This document shows positions 47,426-58,477 of a stretch of DNA of 64,000 bases, in pieces (position 1 is the first letter of the stretch; each line of letters starts with the position of its first letter). This DNA is from Cavenderia fasciculata (taxonomy: Eukaryota > Evosea > Eumycetozoa > Acytosteliales > Cavenderiaceae). The position numbers were made by a program, and so were the translations under genes. The DNA lies in contig NW_004457708.1 in the NCBI RefSeq assembly GCF_000203815.1, forward strand, positions 558,001-622,000. Direction: 5' to 3'. The notes below the pieces were generated by a model. That model ran no database searches, was not told the DNA's origin, and saw only the letters and a program-made list of their open reading frames with translations.

Positions 47426-49952
47426 TTAATTTAGAGTATGCAAAAAAAAAATTTGAAAAATAGCTATCAATTTGTGATTTTTCAAGGATTGCAGAGATGT
47501 TGGCACGTTGATCGTATACGTATTTTTGGACTTCTTGTCAATTAGATCTTGGACAATAATAAATTTGGTTGATCCAGTAAATATTTTACTAATCAGTTTC
47601 TTGAGACTGACAAACTTGAATACATTGATAAAAGATCGACGTCTGTGACCAGCATCTTTGTATAGATAATGGAGACGCATATAGTAATGAATAAATGGAT
47701 TACGATAGGATATGGCTGCTTCCATGATATCAACCTTGTTGACCAATTGATGGAGTAGTTGAGTGTACTTGTTGTTGTGTTGATGGAGGAATTTCATCGT
47801 TTGAATAAACTCTTCAAGGTGTCCTTGATAAACAAATGCGTTCAATATTTCAACCATATCAGTCTCTTGTATTGTTTCCTTTCCAACTAGTTGTTTGTTT
47901 AATAGGTATAGTGTTGTCTCTACTCCACCTCCATTACCATCGGCAAGTAACTTGAGTGCCTCCATTGGTGTGATTTCAACAACAATGTCAAATAATCTGA
48001 CAATTAAGTGGTGAGTATTGGATGCATTTTCCAACAATGTAGTTAGACATTCTCGAGCAAGATTCTTGTTAATTTTAAATATTGGCCAGTATGTTTCCAC
48101 AATATCTTGGAGTGTGTCTATCATTCCAAAATTAGATGCTTGATATATGGTGGTTGATAATACATTGCTAAAAAGGTTTTTGTTGTCGTTGTTATTGTCG
48201 TCATCATCGTCGTCAGTTGTTGTATTTGACTGTTGTGGAGGTTGTCCGCTACAGAGTGGGTCAAGACTCAATGTTCGAAGTAATTTACTTTGAACAAGTC
48301 CATAACACTTTGGATTATGAGCTGGCAGGACAGTGAGATATCTCTGTTCAACCAAATGTTCGAGAATGTCGATACGTCCAAAACGTCTATCTCTCGTGTC
48401 ATGGCCAAATTCTCCTTGTAAAGCAACATACAATAATGATACCTGTTTATTGAGGAATCCAGGAGACTTGTCAACGATGTGATCTAAAACATAGTAAAAT
48501 ACTTCTCTGTTGTACCACAAGCTGGCCACAGTTAGAGACCAGGCTGTGAACTGATATGCCATCTCTTTGTGCATGTATTGTACTTTTTCGAGTGTATTGG
48601 CAGAGAAATCAAAGAATCTATCTTGTAACCTTGGAATGGTCACCATTTGTTTGAATGTTTCCAATCCAACGAGATGACTAGAGTAACCTATTAAAGGGGG
48701 TCCATGATACGATTGAATGATACGATGATCCAACACCAAACGAATCAACTTGATATCATCTAGTGTAAATACCATTTCCATAAACCAATTTAATGGTGTT
48801 GATGGTGTAGCCATATATACTTGTCAAATCCAACAATACCAACAAATCAATCTTTTCCATTGACGTTGAATCCAATAGATTACCATATTCCAATCTCTTT
48901 TTGGAAAGATTAATCAATGAATAGAGGATTAAAAGGATTATCATTGTAGATAATAGCAATATTCTCGACTACTCTTGATAGATAATGAATTTTATAGTCA
49001 TCTTGATGATTGATAAATTTAAGAAGCATATGTTCTATCCTACTCTTTCCAAATAGTGCCTTTGCTAGAAAAGGATCAAACTATTTGAAGGATTAATTAG
49101 GTCTTGGTTGGCGACCATAAATAATTTATCCGTAAATTGAAAGAAATAATATAATGATTTGTTTGGTCCCATTAGAGATTGGTATACTTCCAAGGGAATA
49201 GGTTTTTTGGATTCTTGAAGAGTCACTTGTTCCAATGGTGTGAAGGATGCTTCCTTCTGCAAATATAATATTGAATTATATTTATTTATTTTTATGAAAA
49301 CTCAAATTACTATTTGAGGTAACAACCCAAAACTTCACAAATCTATTAGGTTTAGTTCTCGTTAACTAAACAATGTGAAGGAATGCATTGGTCATTCTTC
49401 AGTTAGTCATTCTTATATATCTATATATATTTACACAATAAATTAGACAGTATATTCAGTGCCCACCAGAGGGCCATCCCACCGACTTACACTACACTTA
49501 TTCTGATACCATACTACACCAACCAATAGTATAACAAATGGATTATTTTCTACCAATAAAATTTTCTTTTCTCTATAATAGTCCAATAATCTAATGAATA
49601 CACTGTGATGAGGTATTACAGCTTTCATGTAATGGTATGCTTCTAGATAGAAAGCATCACCCAAAAAGTCTATGATCCGGTGTTGTAATGATACATCAGT
49701 AGCTTGAAAAAATGCAAAGTAGAACTCTTTTGATGGATCAAAAGTAAGTTTACTTGTATCACCACGTGCAAACTTGTATCTGAGTAGATTGGTTGACTCT
49801 TTTGTTGAAAGTAGTGCTCCTATATCATTGAATTCAGAGTAACGATAGTATCTAGGTCGACTAGATGAACTTGGTGCAAATAGTTCTGCACTTCTAAACT
49901 TCTTCATTTGATTGAATTTGATTATATATGAACTCTTCTTTTTTTTTTTCAC
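47426..49952 (-). pseudogene. Ankyrin-like array member A, degenerate copy
   Basis: A host gene copy of the family that follows, now broken. The family motifs RYYRYSEFNDIGALLSTKES, KYKFARGDTSKLTF and IDFLGDAFYLEAYHYM are in one frame (49952-49530). VYQSLMGPNKSLYYFFQFTD (49262-49080), ALFGKSRIEHMLLKF (about 49080-48920) and KKRLEYGNLLDSTSMEKIDL (to about 48820) lie in three further frames. The rest, from NWFMEMVFTLDDIKL onwards, reads intact to 47426. That gives at least three frame changes. About 270 bp of unrelated sequence separates the first two blocks (49263-49530), and the usual MDI-TFRN start is replaced by MKKKKKSSYII. The C-terminal 460 codons remain open, so a truncated product is possible. 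Confidence 0.8.
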
Positions 49953-49980
49953 AAAACAGTTTTAAAAAATCTTTTATTCT

Positions 49981-51162
49981 TTAATCCATTGGTATTTTTG
50001 AAAGATCTACTCTGAATCCATTTATTACACCAATACAATGAATGTAAATATTTGGGCCATGTTGTTGTTGGTTCGGATCATCAAGATTCAATGGCATTGA
50101 TTTGAATGAAACATTTGGGAAATCATGTTGTACACCTCGATAAATGATATGTCCAACTGGCAGAAGATTATCATAATAAACTTGTTGCATTTTAAGTTTC
50201 ATCAATAGGTTCTGTTTGGAGAATTGTATGTTTTGGAGATCGGGAAAAACTGACTGGAAAAGAGGATTATTCATTTGATCAATGTCTTGGTTAAGTTGAT
50301 TTATCTCATTGTTTACTTTTCCTTGTTGAAAGTGAACAAGTTGTTGTATCGTGTGTGGTTGAGGGTTAAGGTCACCTTGTATTTCTGTAGGTAAATTTGT
50401 TTTACAATATAGAGATAGATTTCCACCTTTTCCATCAAATAGGATGGCTGATTGTGCACCTGCAGAGATCCAACGACACATTTTGAGGTGTTGGTAGTCA
50501 AGATTGTTGTTTTCACCTGGACCATATGATCTAACACCAATAATAAATTCAGGAATGACTCTTGTTGCTTGAATCATTTTCACATTTTTCAATTGATTTT
50601 CGTATCTTGAATTAGAGGTAAATGATGTACTTGGTTGTCTGGAAAAAACAATTAGATTAGTTATATTGAATATGTTTTATTTGTTTTAAAAAACATACAA
50701 TCTAAATTGGTGATGATGATGATGAGGTTGTATTATCTGTACGAGAATGAATTGTGTTGATGATCCAAATACTCGACCGAATTTTTGTTCATCATTCCAA
50801 ATTCCTAATTGAAATGCAAACCCAGAATTCTGTTGTCCAACCATCTGTGACCCATCTTTGATTGATATGAAATATTCTTGTGTTGTCTCATTGATATCTG
50901 TTTCAATGTGAAGATCTTCGTGATTTAAATCCAAGAGTTCTTGAAAAGGATCACCTATATAGTTAATAGGTAAGAGTGGAGTAATATCTATGGTTGTAGC
51001 TACTGGAAGAGATATCTTGTTCTTTCTAGAGTCAAATATTATTTGGGTTTGAGATAATAAAGGATTACAAACTATAAATTGATCATAAACTGACTCCTGT
51101 ATCTTCCAATTTGAAGGAATCTTGATGTTTACAAGTGATGGTTTATAATCTTTTATATTCAT
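49981..51162 (-). CDS. Unrecognised two-exon protein within the ankyrin-like array
   Basis: Two exons (51162-50699, 50638-49981) give 373 residues: MNIKDYKPSLVNIKIPSNW, a beta-rich first half (FIVCNPLLSQTQIIF, GSQMVGQQNSGFAFQLGIW), an Asn/Gln-rich middle and a C-terminal block VGHIIYRGVQHDFPNVSF, with IYIHCIGVINGFRVDLSKI at the end. There is no signal peptide, membrane helix or known motif. It is unrelated to the ankyrin-like genes on either side, and the stop codon lies only about 30 bp from the broken start of member A, suggesting that an insertion or local rearrangement carried the gene here and damaged member A. Function unknown. Confidence 0.7.
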
Positions 51163-51295
51163 AGTTAGGTATCTAATAATTATTTTATATCTCTACAAAT
51201 ACAAAATAAAAGAAGAAAGAAAGAACGTATTCATATGGTAGTCGACTGTTTGTAAAATATTATTATTTTATTATCTTTCACTGAAAATAAATTAA

Positions 51296-53533
51296 TTAAT
51301 TTGAATGCACGGATTTCATTGCTTTATAATGTGCAGCGAATCTCTTTGCAAAGGTAGTTGGTGATTTTAGAAGGATTGCAGTGATGTTGGCACGTTGGTC
51401 ATACTTGTCAATGAGATCTTGGATGAATATATATTTGGATAACGAAACACGTGTTTCCATTAATCTCCTTAGACTGATGACCTTGAATACATTGATAAAG
51501 GATCGGCGTCTGTGACCAGCATCTTTGTATAGATAATGTAGACGCATGTAGTAATCGTGGAATGGATTATCACGGAAACTACTTGTTGCAAAGGCATCAC
51601 TGATATCAATCTTGTTGACCAATCGACGTAGTACTAGCTTGTACTTGTGTTGATGGAGGAATGTCATCATTTGGATAAACTCTTCGAGATGTCCTTGTTT
51701 AACAAGTGTCTTTACTATTTCAACCATGCGGACTTCTTCTTCTAAGATTTCCTTTCCAACTAGTTGTTTGTTTAATAGGTATAGTGTTGTCTCTACTCCA
51801 CCTCTATCTCCTTCAGCAAGTGACTTTAGTAGTTCTAAAGTGTCGATATCACCAGCAACATTATCAAGTAATCTAACTATCAAATGGTGAGTTTGGGTTG
51901 CATTTCCAGCCAATCGAATGAGACTTCGAAAGGTAAGATGCTTGTCCACTTTGAATACAGGCCAATAGGTATCGATAATATCTTGGAGTGTGTCTATCAT
52001 TCCAAGTTTAGATGATTGGCCAACGATGGTTAATAGAATATTGATAAATTCGGAGCTGTATATTTTTGGTAGTTGCAAGCCAGGGTAATTGTCAAGCCAC
52101 AATGTTCGAAGTAGTTTGCTTTGGACGAGTGGATAATACGTTTGGTTATGCAGTGGAGGTACAGTCAGATACCCCTGTTGAGCCAAATGTTCGAGGAGGT
52201 CAAGATAACCAATTCGCTTCTCGCTTGTTTCTTTGTCGTGTTGCCCTTCCAAGCTACGGAATATGAGTTGGACATAGGTATTGAGGAATCCAGGTGACTT
52301 GTTAGCAATGTTATCGAGAACATAGAGATATGCATCTCTATTGTGCCACATGCTCACCATTGATAGTGACAATGCATCAAACTGATACCCCATCTCTGTA
52401 TGCATGTACCGTACTTTTTCGAGTGTATTGGCAGACCAAGTAAAGATTTCTTGTGGTCCAGTGTATTGCAGCTTTGGAAGGGTAGTCATTTGTTTAAATG
52501 TTTCAAATCCAACGAGTTGACTGTTGTACTGGTAGATGGGAGTTCCTTGGTACGATTGAATGACTGGATGATCCAAAACTAAGCCAAGTAACTTGATATC
52601 ATCGAGTGTAAATACAGTAGTCATAAACCAATTTAATGGTACATGTGATAAACCATATATAACGACCAAGTCCAACAACACCAACATATCAATCTTTTCC
52701 AATGACTGTGATTCCAATAGACCACCATACTCTGTTCTCTTTTGAGCAAGATCAATCAATGTACCATTATGAGGATTATCTTTATAGATAATAGTAATAT
52801 TCTCGACTACCCTAGAAAGATATCCTAGTTTGTCACTATCTCGAAGATCACTCTCGCTATTACTGACCATGAATTTGTATATCAAAGATTCTATCGTTGT
52901 CTTTTCAAATAGTCTCTTTGCTTGATCGGGATCCGATAGTTTGACTTGATTGATTAGATCTTGATTAGCCACCATAACAAACGATTCTGGGAATGGAAAG
53001 AAATAAGATAATGATTTGTTCGGTCCCAACAGAGACTGGTATACTTCTATCGGAATGATAGGACTTGCCTCTAGAATGTCTGGTTCGGGGAAGATATTCT
53101 CGGCCAATCGAACATTATTTTCTCTATAGTAATCCAACAGTCTAATGAATACACTGTGATGAGGTATGACCGACTTTATGTAATAGAATGCTTCTAGATA
53201 GACAGCATCACCCAAAAAGTCTATGATCTGGTGTTGCAATGATACATCTTTAGCATGAAATAGTGCACAGTAAAACTCTCGTGTTGGTTCAAACGTCAGT
53301 TTACTTGTATCACCACGTGCAAACTTGTATTTGAGTAGATTGATTGATTCTTTAGTTGAAAGTAATCCTCCTATATCATTGAATTGAGAGTATCGATAGT
53401 ATCTAGGTCGACTAGATGGACTCGTAGAATCTGGTGCAAATATTTCTGCACTTCTAAGTTTCTTCATTTGATCGACTATAGTTTTAATGATAAATCTATT
53501 GTTGTATACATTTCTAAATGTATTGATATCCAT
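51296..53533 (-). CDS. Ankyrin-like array member B
   Basis: Intronless, 745 residues, starting MDINTFRNVYNNRF. The family has a fixed block order: RYSQFNDIGGLLSTKES, KYKFARGDTSKLTFEP, QIIDFLGDA, HHSVFIRLLDYYR, LLGPNKSL, EKIDMLVLLDL, FTLDDIKLLGLVLDH, GFETFKQM, ANTLEKVRYMHTEMGYQF, DKSPGFLN, VQSKLLRTL, GMIDTLQDIIDTYWPVFK, GVETTLYLLNKQLVGKE, YYMRLHYLYKDAGHRRRSFI and a C-terminal LIDKYDQRANITAIL. The helix pairs, for example NTLEKVRYMHTEM followed by RDAYLYVLDN, look like degenerate ankyrin repeats similar to those of the 604-residue gene upstream. It is the longest member. Cellular role unknown. Confidence 0.8.
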   Translation of the reverse strand: MDINTFRNVYNNRFIIKTIVDQMKKLRSAEIFAPDSTSPSSRPRYYRYSQFNDIGGLLSTKESINLLKYKFARGDTSKLTFEPTREFYCALFHAKDVSLQHQIIDFLGDAVYLEAFYYIKSVIPHHSVFIRLLDYYRENNVRLAENIFPEPDILEASPIIPIEVYQSLLGPNKSLSYFFPFPESFVMVANQDLINQVKLSDPDQAKRLFEKTTIESLIYKFMVSNSESDLRDSDKLGYLSRVVENITIIYKDNPHNGTLIDLAQKRTEYGGLLESQSLEKIDMLVLLDLVVIYGLSHVPLNWFMTTVFTLDDIKLLGLVLDHPVIQSYQGTPIYQYNSQLVGFETFKQMTTLPKLQYTGPQEIFTWSANTLEKVRYMHTEMGYQFDALSLSMVSMWHNRDAYLYVLDNIANKSPGFLNTYVQLIFRSLEGQHDKETSEKRIGYLDLLEHLAQQGYLTVPPLHNQTYYPLVQSKLLRTLWLDNYPGLQLPKIYSSEFINILLTIVGQSSKLGMIDTLQDIIDTYWPVFKVDKHLTFRSLIRLAGNATQTHHLIVRLLDNVAGDIDTLELLKSLAEGDRGGVETTLYLLNKQLVGKEILEEEVRMVEIVKTLVKQGHLEEFIQMMTFLHQHKYKLVLRRLVNKIDISDAFATSSFRDNPFHDYYMRLHYLYKDAGHRRRSFINVFKVISLRRLMETRVSLSKYIFIQDLIDKYDQRANITAILLKSPTTFAKRFAAHYKAMKSVHSN

Positions 53534-53780
53534 CTCTTATTATTAATTAATTATTCTACAGTTGTAGTTGATGTTGATTAACAATTGGTATTTAGAATGA
53601 GTGTGTATTGATTTAATCAAAAGTATAAATACATACAAATAAAAGATACACAATCTAATATCTTTGCTAATTCGAATGAAGCAAATCTGAGATGCATTTA
53701 CAAAACTGAAAGAAAAACTTGAGGTAGTTCCTTTATCAAGTTTTTATAAAACTATTTTGTTTTAATTCAACTTTATTAAA

Positions 53781-55928
53781 TTAATGAATCAACTTTATTA
53801 ATTTAGAATATTCAAGGAATATATATGAATCTCGATGAGGTGATGTTTCGAGAATGGCGGTGATGTTGGCACGTTGATCATACTTGTCAATGAGATGTTG
53901 GACAAAAATAAACTGACTATTTCCAACCAGCATTTTAATCATTTGTCTAAGACTCTTGAATTTGAATACATTGATAAAAGATCGACGTCTGTGACCAGAA
54001 TCTTTGTATAGATAATGGAGACGCATATAATATTCAATAAATGGATTATCACTATCATAAAATGCATTGCCAATATTGATCTTGTTGACCAATTGATGGA
54101 GTAATTTGTTGTACTTTTTTTGATGGAGGAATGTCATAGTTTGAATAAACTCTTCAAGGTGTCCTTTACCAACAAATTTGTTTAATATTTCAACCATATC
54201 AGTCTCTTGTATTGTTTCCTTTCCAACTAGTTGTTTGTTTAATAGGTATAGTGTAGTCTCTACTCCACCTCCATCTCCCTCTGCAACCATCTTGAGTAAT
54301 TCCATTGGATTGCCATCATCAACAATACCAAGTAATCTAACCATCAAATGGTGAGTTTTGGATGCATTGCCAACCAAAAGAGTCAGACATTCTCGGGCAG
54401 CAATGCTGTAGGTTATAAAAACCTGCCAGAAGGCATCGAAAATATCTTGGAGTGTGTCGATCATGCCATGTTTTGATGTTTCAGATATTGTATAAAATAA
54501 TGTTGTGACATGACAAAATACTATTGTTGATGCAATATTTAGGTCTAGGTTGGCGGGACAACATAGTGATCGAAGAAGTTTGCTTTGTAAAAATGGATAG
54601 CAATGAATAAATGGAACAATAGTGAGATATCCAAGTTTAACCAAATGTTCGATAAGGTCGATAAACGGTCCTTGTAATTCTTGGTATATATCATCTTGAT
54701 ATGGATCTAGGAATCCAGGTGACTTGTCAGCTATGCGAATGTTATCGAGAACATAGTAAAATACATCTCTGTTTTTCCACTTGCAAACTGTTGATAGTGA
54801 GTATCCATCGAACTGATAACCCATCTCTCTATGCATATACTGTACTTTTTCGAGTGTGTTGGCTGCACATTGCCAAAGATGATCTTTTAAAGTTGGAATG
54901 GAAAACATTTGTTTGAATGTTTCAAATCCAGTGGCATGGCTCCCATACTGGGTGAGTGGTTCTTGAAATCTTGTTATGGTTGGGTGACCCAACACCAAAC
55001 GAATCAACTTGATATCGTCGAGTGAATATATAGCATCCATAAACCCATTTGAAGTGTCTACAACCAGTGAATACAAAACACACATATCCAACAACACCAA
55101 CATATCAATCTTTTCCAATGATTCTGATTCCAATAGATTTCCATATACTAATCTCCTTTTTGAAAGCTCCATTGGTTCATCGATATAATAATCCGGATAA
55201 TCATTGAAGACTCTGGCTGCAGTCTCGACTACCTGTGACAGATATCCCCATTTTCCAATATAAGGAGTTCTAAAATATTTGTCCAATACCACCTGGAAGT
55301 TACACGTTTGAAATAGTATTGCTGCTTGATCAGGATCCGATAGTTTGACTAGATTAATTAAATCTTGATTGGCCACCAAAAAGAATGAATCTGGAATTTG
55401 GAAAATATGTGACATTGATTTGTTTGGTCCCAATAGAGATTGATAGCATTCTATCGACATGACAATGGGCAGTTTCGCATGGTACTCTTTTTCCATCATA
55501 TCATCTTCCAATTCAATATTATTTACTCGATAATAGTCCAATAATCTAATGAATACACTGTGATGCATATTTATCGACCTCATATAGCAGAATGCATTGA
55601 GATAGAAAGCATCACCCAAAAAGTAGATGATCTGGTGTTGCAATGATATATCTTCAACTTGAAAGAGTACAAAGTAAAACCTATATTTTGGATCAAAAGT
55701 AAGTTTACTTGTATCACCACGTGCAAACTTGTATCTGAGTAGATTGGTTGACTCTTTTGTTGAAAGTAGTGCTCCTATATCATTGAATTCAGAGTATCGA
55801 TAGTATCTTGGTCGACTAGATGAACTTGGTGCAAATAGTTGTGCACTTCTAAGTTTCTTCATTTGATCGACTATAGTTTTAATGATAAATCTATTATTGA
55901 ATATATTTCTAAATGTTTTGATATCCAT
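53781..55928 (-). CDS. Ankyrin-like array member C
   Basis: Intronless, 715 residues, MDIKTFRNIFNNRF. It has the complete block order of the family. Relative to B it is shorter between LTIVPFIHCYPFLQSKLLRS and the GMIDTLQDIFDAFWQVF block. The first 110 codons are particularly close to degenerate member A (both RPRYYRYSEFNDIGALLSTK), suggesting A and C are the most recent duplicates or share a converted 5' end. 247 bp separate it from B. Function unknown. Confidence 0.8.
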   Translation of the reverse strand: MDIKTFRNIFNNRFIIKTIVDQMKKLRSAQLFAPSSSSRPRYYRYSEFNDIGALLSTKESTNLLRYKFARGDTSKLTFDPKYRFYFVLFQVEDISLQHQIIYFLGDAFYLNAFCYMRSINMHHSVFIRLLDYYRVNNIELEDDMMEKEYHAKLPIVMSIECYQSLLGPNKSMSHIFQIPDSFFLVANQDLINLVKLSDPDQAAILFQTCNFQVVLDKYFRTPYIGKWGYLSQVVETAARVFNDYPDYYIDEPMELSKRRLVYGNLLESESLEKIDMLVLLDMCVLYSLVVDTSNGFMDAIYSLDDIKLIRLVLGHPTITRFQEPLTQYGSHATGFETFKQMFSIPTLKDHLWQCAANTLEKVQYMHREMGYQFDGYSLSTVCKWKNRDVFYYVLDNIRIADKSPGFLDPYQDDIYQELQGPFIDLIEHLVKLGYLTIVPFIHCYPFLQSKLLRSLCCPANLDLNIASTIVFCHVTTLFYTISETSKHGMIDTLQDIFDAFWQVFITYSIAARECLTLLVGNASKTHHLMVRLLGIVDDGNPMELLKMVAEGDGGGVETTLYLLNKQLVGKETIQETDMVEILNKFVGKGHLEEFIQTMTFLHQKKYNKLLHQLVNKINIGNAFYDSDNPFIEYYMRLHYLYKDSGHRRRSFINVFKFKSLRQMIKMLVGNSQFIFVQHLIDKYDQRANITAILETSPHRDSYIFLEYSKLIKLIH

Positions 55929-56183
55929 CTCTTATTGATCTCTTATTATTATTTATTATTATTTCTTTTATATTGTATTGTTGATTTAGATATTAATGAA
56001 AAAATATATTTTAATGATGCTTCTAAAGACATCCCTAATATAAATACCACTAAAGTTTCCCACTCCATTTTGATTGAACACACCCACCAAAATTGGAATA
56101 TTTTCCCTCCAAAATTAATTGATTTCCAAACATGGTCAATGTTTTTCCATAATATTTACAATGACCAAGATGGTACACAGATA

Positions 56184-58325
56184 TTAATGGACCAACTTTA
56201 TTGCTTTAGAATATTCAATAAATCTCTTTGAAAAAGTGGTAGGTGATTTTTCAAGGATTGAAGTGATGTTGGCGCGACTGTCATACTTAATTAGATGTTG
56301 GATAAAAATAAAATCGTTCTTTTCAACAAGCATTCCGATCATTCTCCTAAGACTCTTGACCTGTAATACATTAATAAAGAATCGGCGTCGGTGACCAGCA
56401 TCTTTGAATTGATAATGAAGACGCATGTAATAGTCGATGACTTGGTGCTGACAACCTCCTTGTAATGAATTGGTGATATCAATCCTGTTGACCAATTTAT
56501 GGAGTAGTTGATTGTACTTGTGTTGATGGAGGAATGTCATTACTCTAGTAAACTGTTCAAGTTGCCCATAAAGAATAAGTATGTTCAACACTTCAATAGC
56601 GATGGTGTCGTTGATTTCCTTTCCAGAGTGTTTGTCCAAAAGTTGATGGATAATCTCTTCTTGGCCTCCCATTGCAACATACTTGAGTAAATGACTTGAG
56701 TTGATATCAACAATACTCATCATTTTAATTATCAACTGGTGAGCATTGGGAGACTGGGTATTATCCATCAATGAAATGAGACATCGGCTAGCAACACCTG
56801 TATTGAAAGTTTTAAATGCCGACCAATATGTTTCGATAATATCTTGGAGTGTGTCTATCATTCCATATTTACAAGCAAACTCTACCATTTTTAAAAGTAG
56901 TAATCCTAAATGTTGACTGTCTACTTGGATGTTTTCAACGAGTGGGTTAATACATAATGTTCGAAGAAGTTTGCTTTGGACTAGTGGATAGATCACTTTG
57001 GGGGACAGCTGTGATAAGGACATATACTTTTGTTCAACCAAATGTTCGATGATGTCTATATGTCCAATACGATCTTGACTTGTTTGTCCTCTATAGTCCC
57101 CTCGTAAATGGTATATCCCATCAACATATAGATTGAGGAATCCAGGTGACTTGTCAGCAATGTTATCTAAAACATAGAAGAATACATCTCTATCACCCCA
57201 CTTGCAAACTGTTGATAGTGACAATCCATCAAATTGATATGCCATCTCTGTATGCATATACCATACTTTTTCAAGTGTATTGGCTGCATACTCAAAAAAT
57301 TTACCTTTATCTTTTAGTCTTGGGATGGTAGTCATTTGTTTGAATGTTTCTACTCCAGTGAGATGGCTAGAATACTCTATGAGTGGTTCGTGATTGAATG
57401 CAAAGATAGAATGATCCAACACCAAACGAAGCAATTTGATATCGTTTAATCTATACACCATTGCCATAAAATTATGTATTGATAGAGGATTTGTTGATTG
57501 ATTAATTTCAAACCGCAAGTCCAATAACACCAACACATCAATCTTTTCCAATGATGTTGATCCCAATAGATTTCCATAATGCATTCTCTTTTGTGCTATA
57601 TCAATTTGTGAATCTTGATGATAATTGTTATAGACTATAGTTGCCGACTCTACTACTCTTGATAAATAATCCAATTTACCAATGTCTTTGTGATTGGTAA
57701 AGGTATCCAATATCACTCCCCACTTTTCAAATAGTCTCTTTGCTTGGTATGATTGTATGACAAGTTTGATTAAATGTTTTGTAGCCACCATAAAGAATGA
57801 ATCTGTGATTGGGAAATACTGAGATAATGATTTATTTGGTCCCATCAAAGATTGATATACTTCTACAGAGTAGATGGGACTATTTACAGAATACTCATAT
57901 CTCATCGATGATTTGATAATATTCTTATCTCTGTGATAGTCCAAGAACCTGATGAATACACTGTGATGCACTTTAATAGCATCAAACGATTCAATGCAAA
58001 AGAATGCATAGGTATCATAGATAGCATCACCCAAAAAGTCTATTATCTGGTGTTGCAATGATACATCGGGAGTACGAAACAACGATGTATAAAACCGACG
58101 TGATGGTTCAAACGTCAGTTTACTTGTATCACCACGTGCAAACTTGTATTTGAGTAGATTGGTAGTTTGCTTGTTTGACAGTAGTGCCCCTATATCATTG
58201 AATTCAGAGTTCCTAAATATCCTCTGCATGCTTGCACTTACATCTCTAATCTTTACCATTTGAATCATTATAGTCGAAATGATAAATCTATTCTTGAATA
58301 CATTTCTAAATGTATCTATATCCAT
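56184..58325 (-). CDS. Ankyrin-like array member D
   Basis: Intronless, 713 residues, MDIDTFRNVFKNRF. Family blocks are all present, but the N-terminal stretch after MVKIRDV is shortened, LLNKQLVGKE is replaced by LLDKHSGKEINDT, and the late motif reads AGHRRRFFINV. With E it forms a subgroup (IRDV/IRDF start, VIDYYMRLHYQFK). The 255-bp spacer to C is AT-rich without a gene. Function unknown. Confidence 0.8.
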   Translation of the reverse strand: MDIDTFRNVFKNRFIISTIMIQMVKIRDVSASMQRIFRNSEFNDIGALLSNKQTTNLLKYKFARGDTSKLTFEPSRRFYTSLFRTPDVSLQHQIIDFLGDAIYDTYAFFCIESFDAIKVHHSVFIRFLDYHRDKNIIKSSMRYEYSVNSPIYSVEVYQSLMGPNKSLSQYFPITDSFFMVATKHLIKLVIQSYQAKRLFEKWGVILDTFTNHKDIGKLDYLSRVVESATIVYNNYHQDSQIDIAQKRMHYGNLLGSTSLEKIDVLVLLDLRFEINQSTNPLSIHNFMAMVYRLNDIKLLRLVLDHSIFAFNHEPLIEYSSHLTGVETFKQMTTIPRLKDKGKFFEYAANTLEKVWYMHTEMAYQFDGLSLSTVCKWGDRDVFFYVLDNIADKSPGFLNLYVDGIYHLRGDYRGQTSQDRIGHIDIIEHLVEQKYMSLSQLSPKVIYPLVQSKLLRTLCINPLVENIQVDSQHLGLLLLKMVEFACKYGMIDTLQDIIETYWSAFKTFNTGVASRCLISLMDNTQSPNAHQLIIKMMSIVDINSSHLLKYVAMGGQEEIIHQLLDKHSGKEINDTIAIEVLNILILYGQLEQFTRVMTFLHQHKYNQLLHKLVNRIDITNSLQGGCQHQVIDYYMRLHYQFKDAGHRRRFFINVLQVKSLRRMIGMLVEKNDFIFIQHLIKYDSRANITSILEKSPTTFSKRFIEYSKAIKLVH

Positions 58326-58477
58326 ATCTATCTATCTTCTTATTCTTTATTACCTCAAAGAGTAAATGGCTTGACATCATACAGATCAGCTGAATGGAAA
58401 AAAAAAAAATAATCCACCATTGTGTTGAACTTCACATTTTAAAATTGGATATACAAATAATATTTAATGGGTAAACA

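Noticed and set aside
48268-48474. Separate small gene within array member A
   Set aside because: It is a shadow frame inside the open C-terminal part of the degenerate copy.
55839-56231. 130-codon plus-strand frame between array members C and D
   Set aside because: It starts antisense to member C and runs into the AT-rich spacer without any domain.
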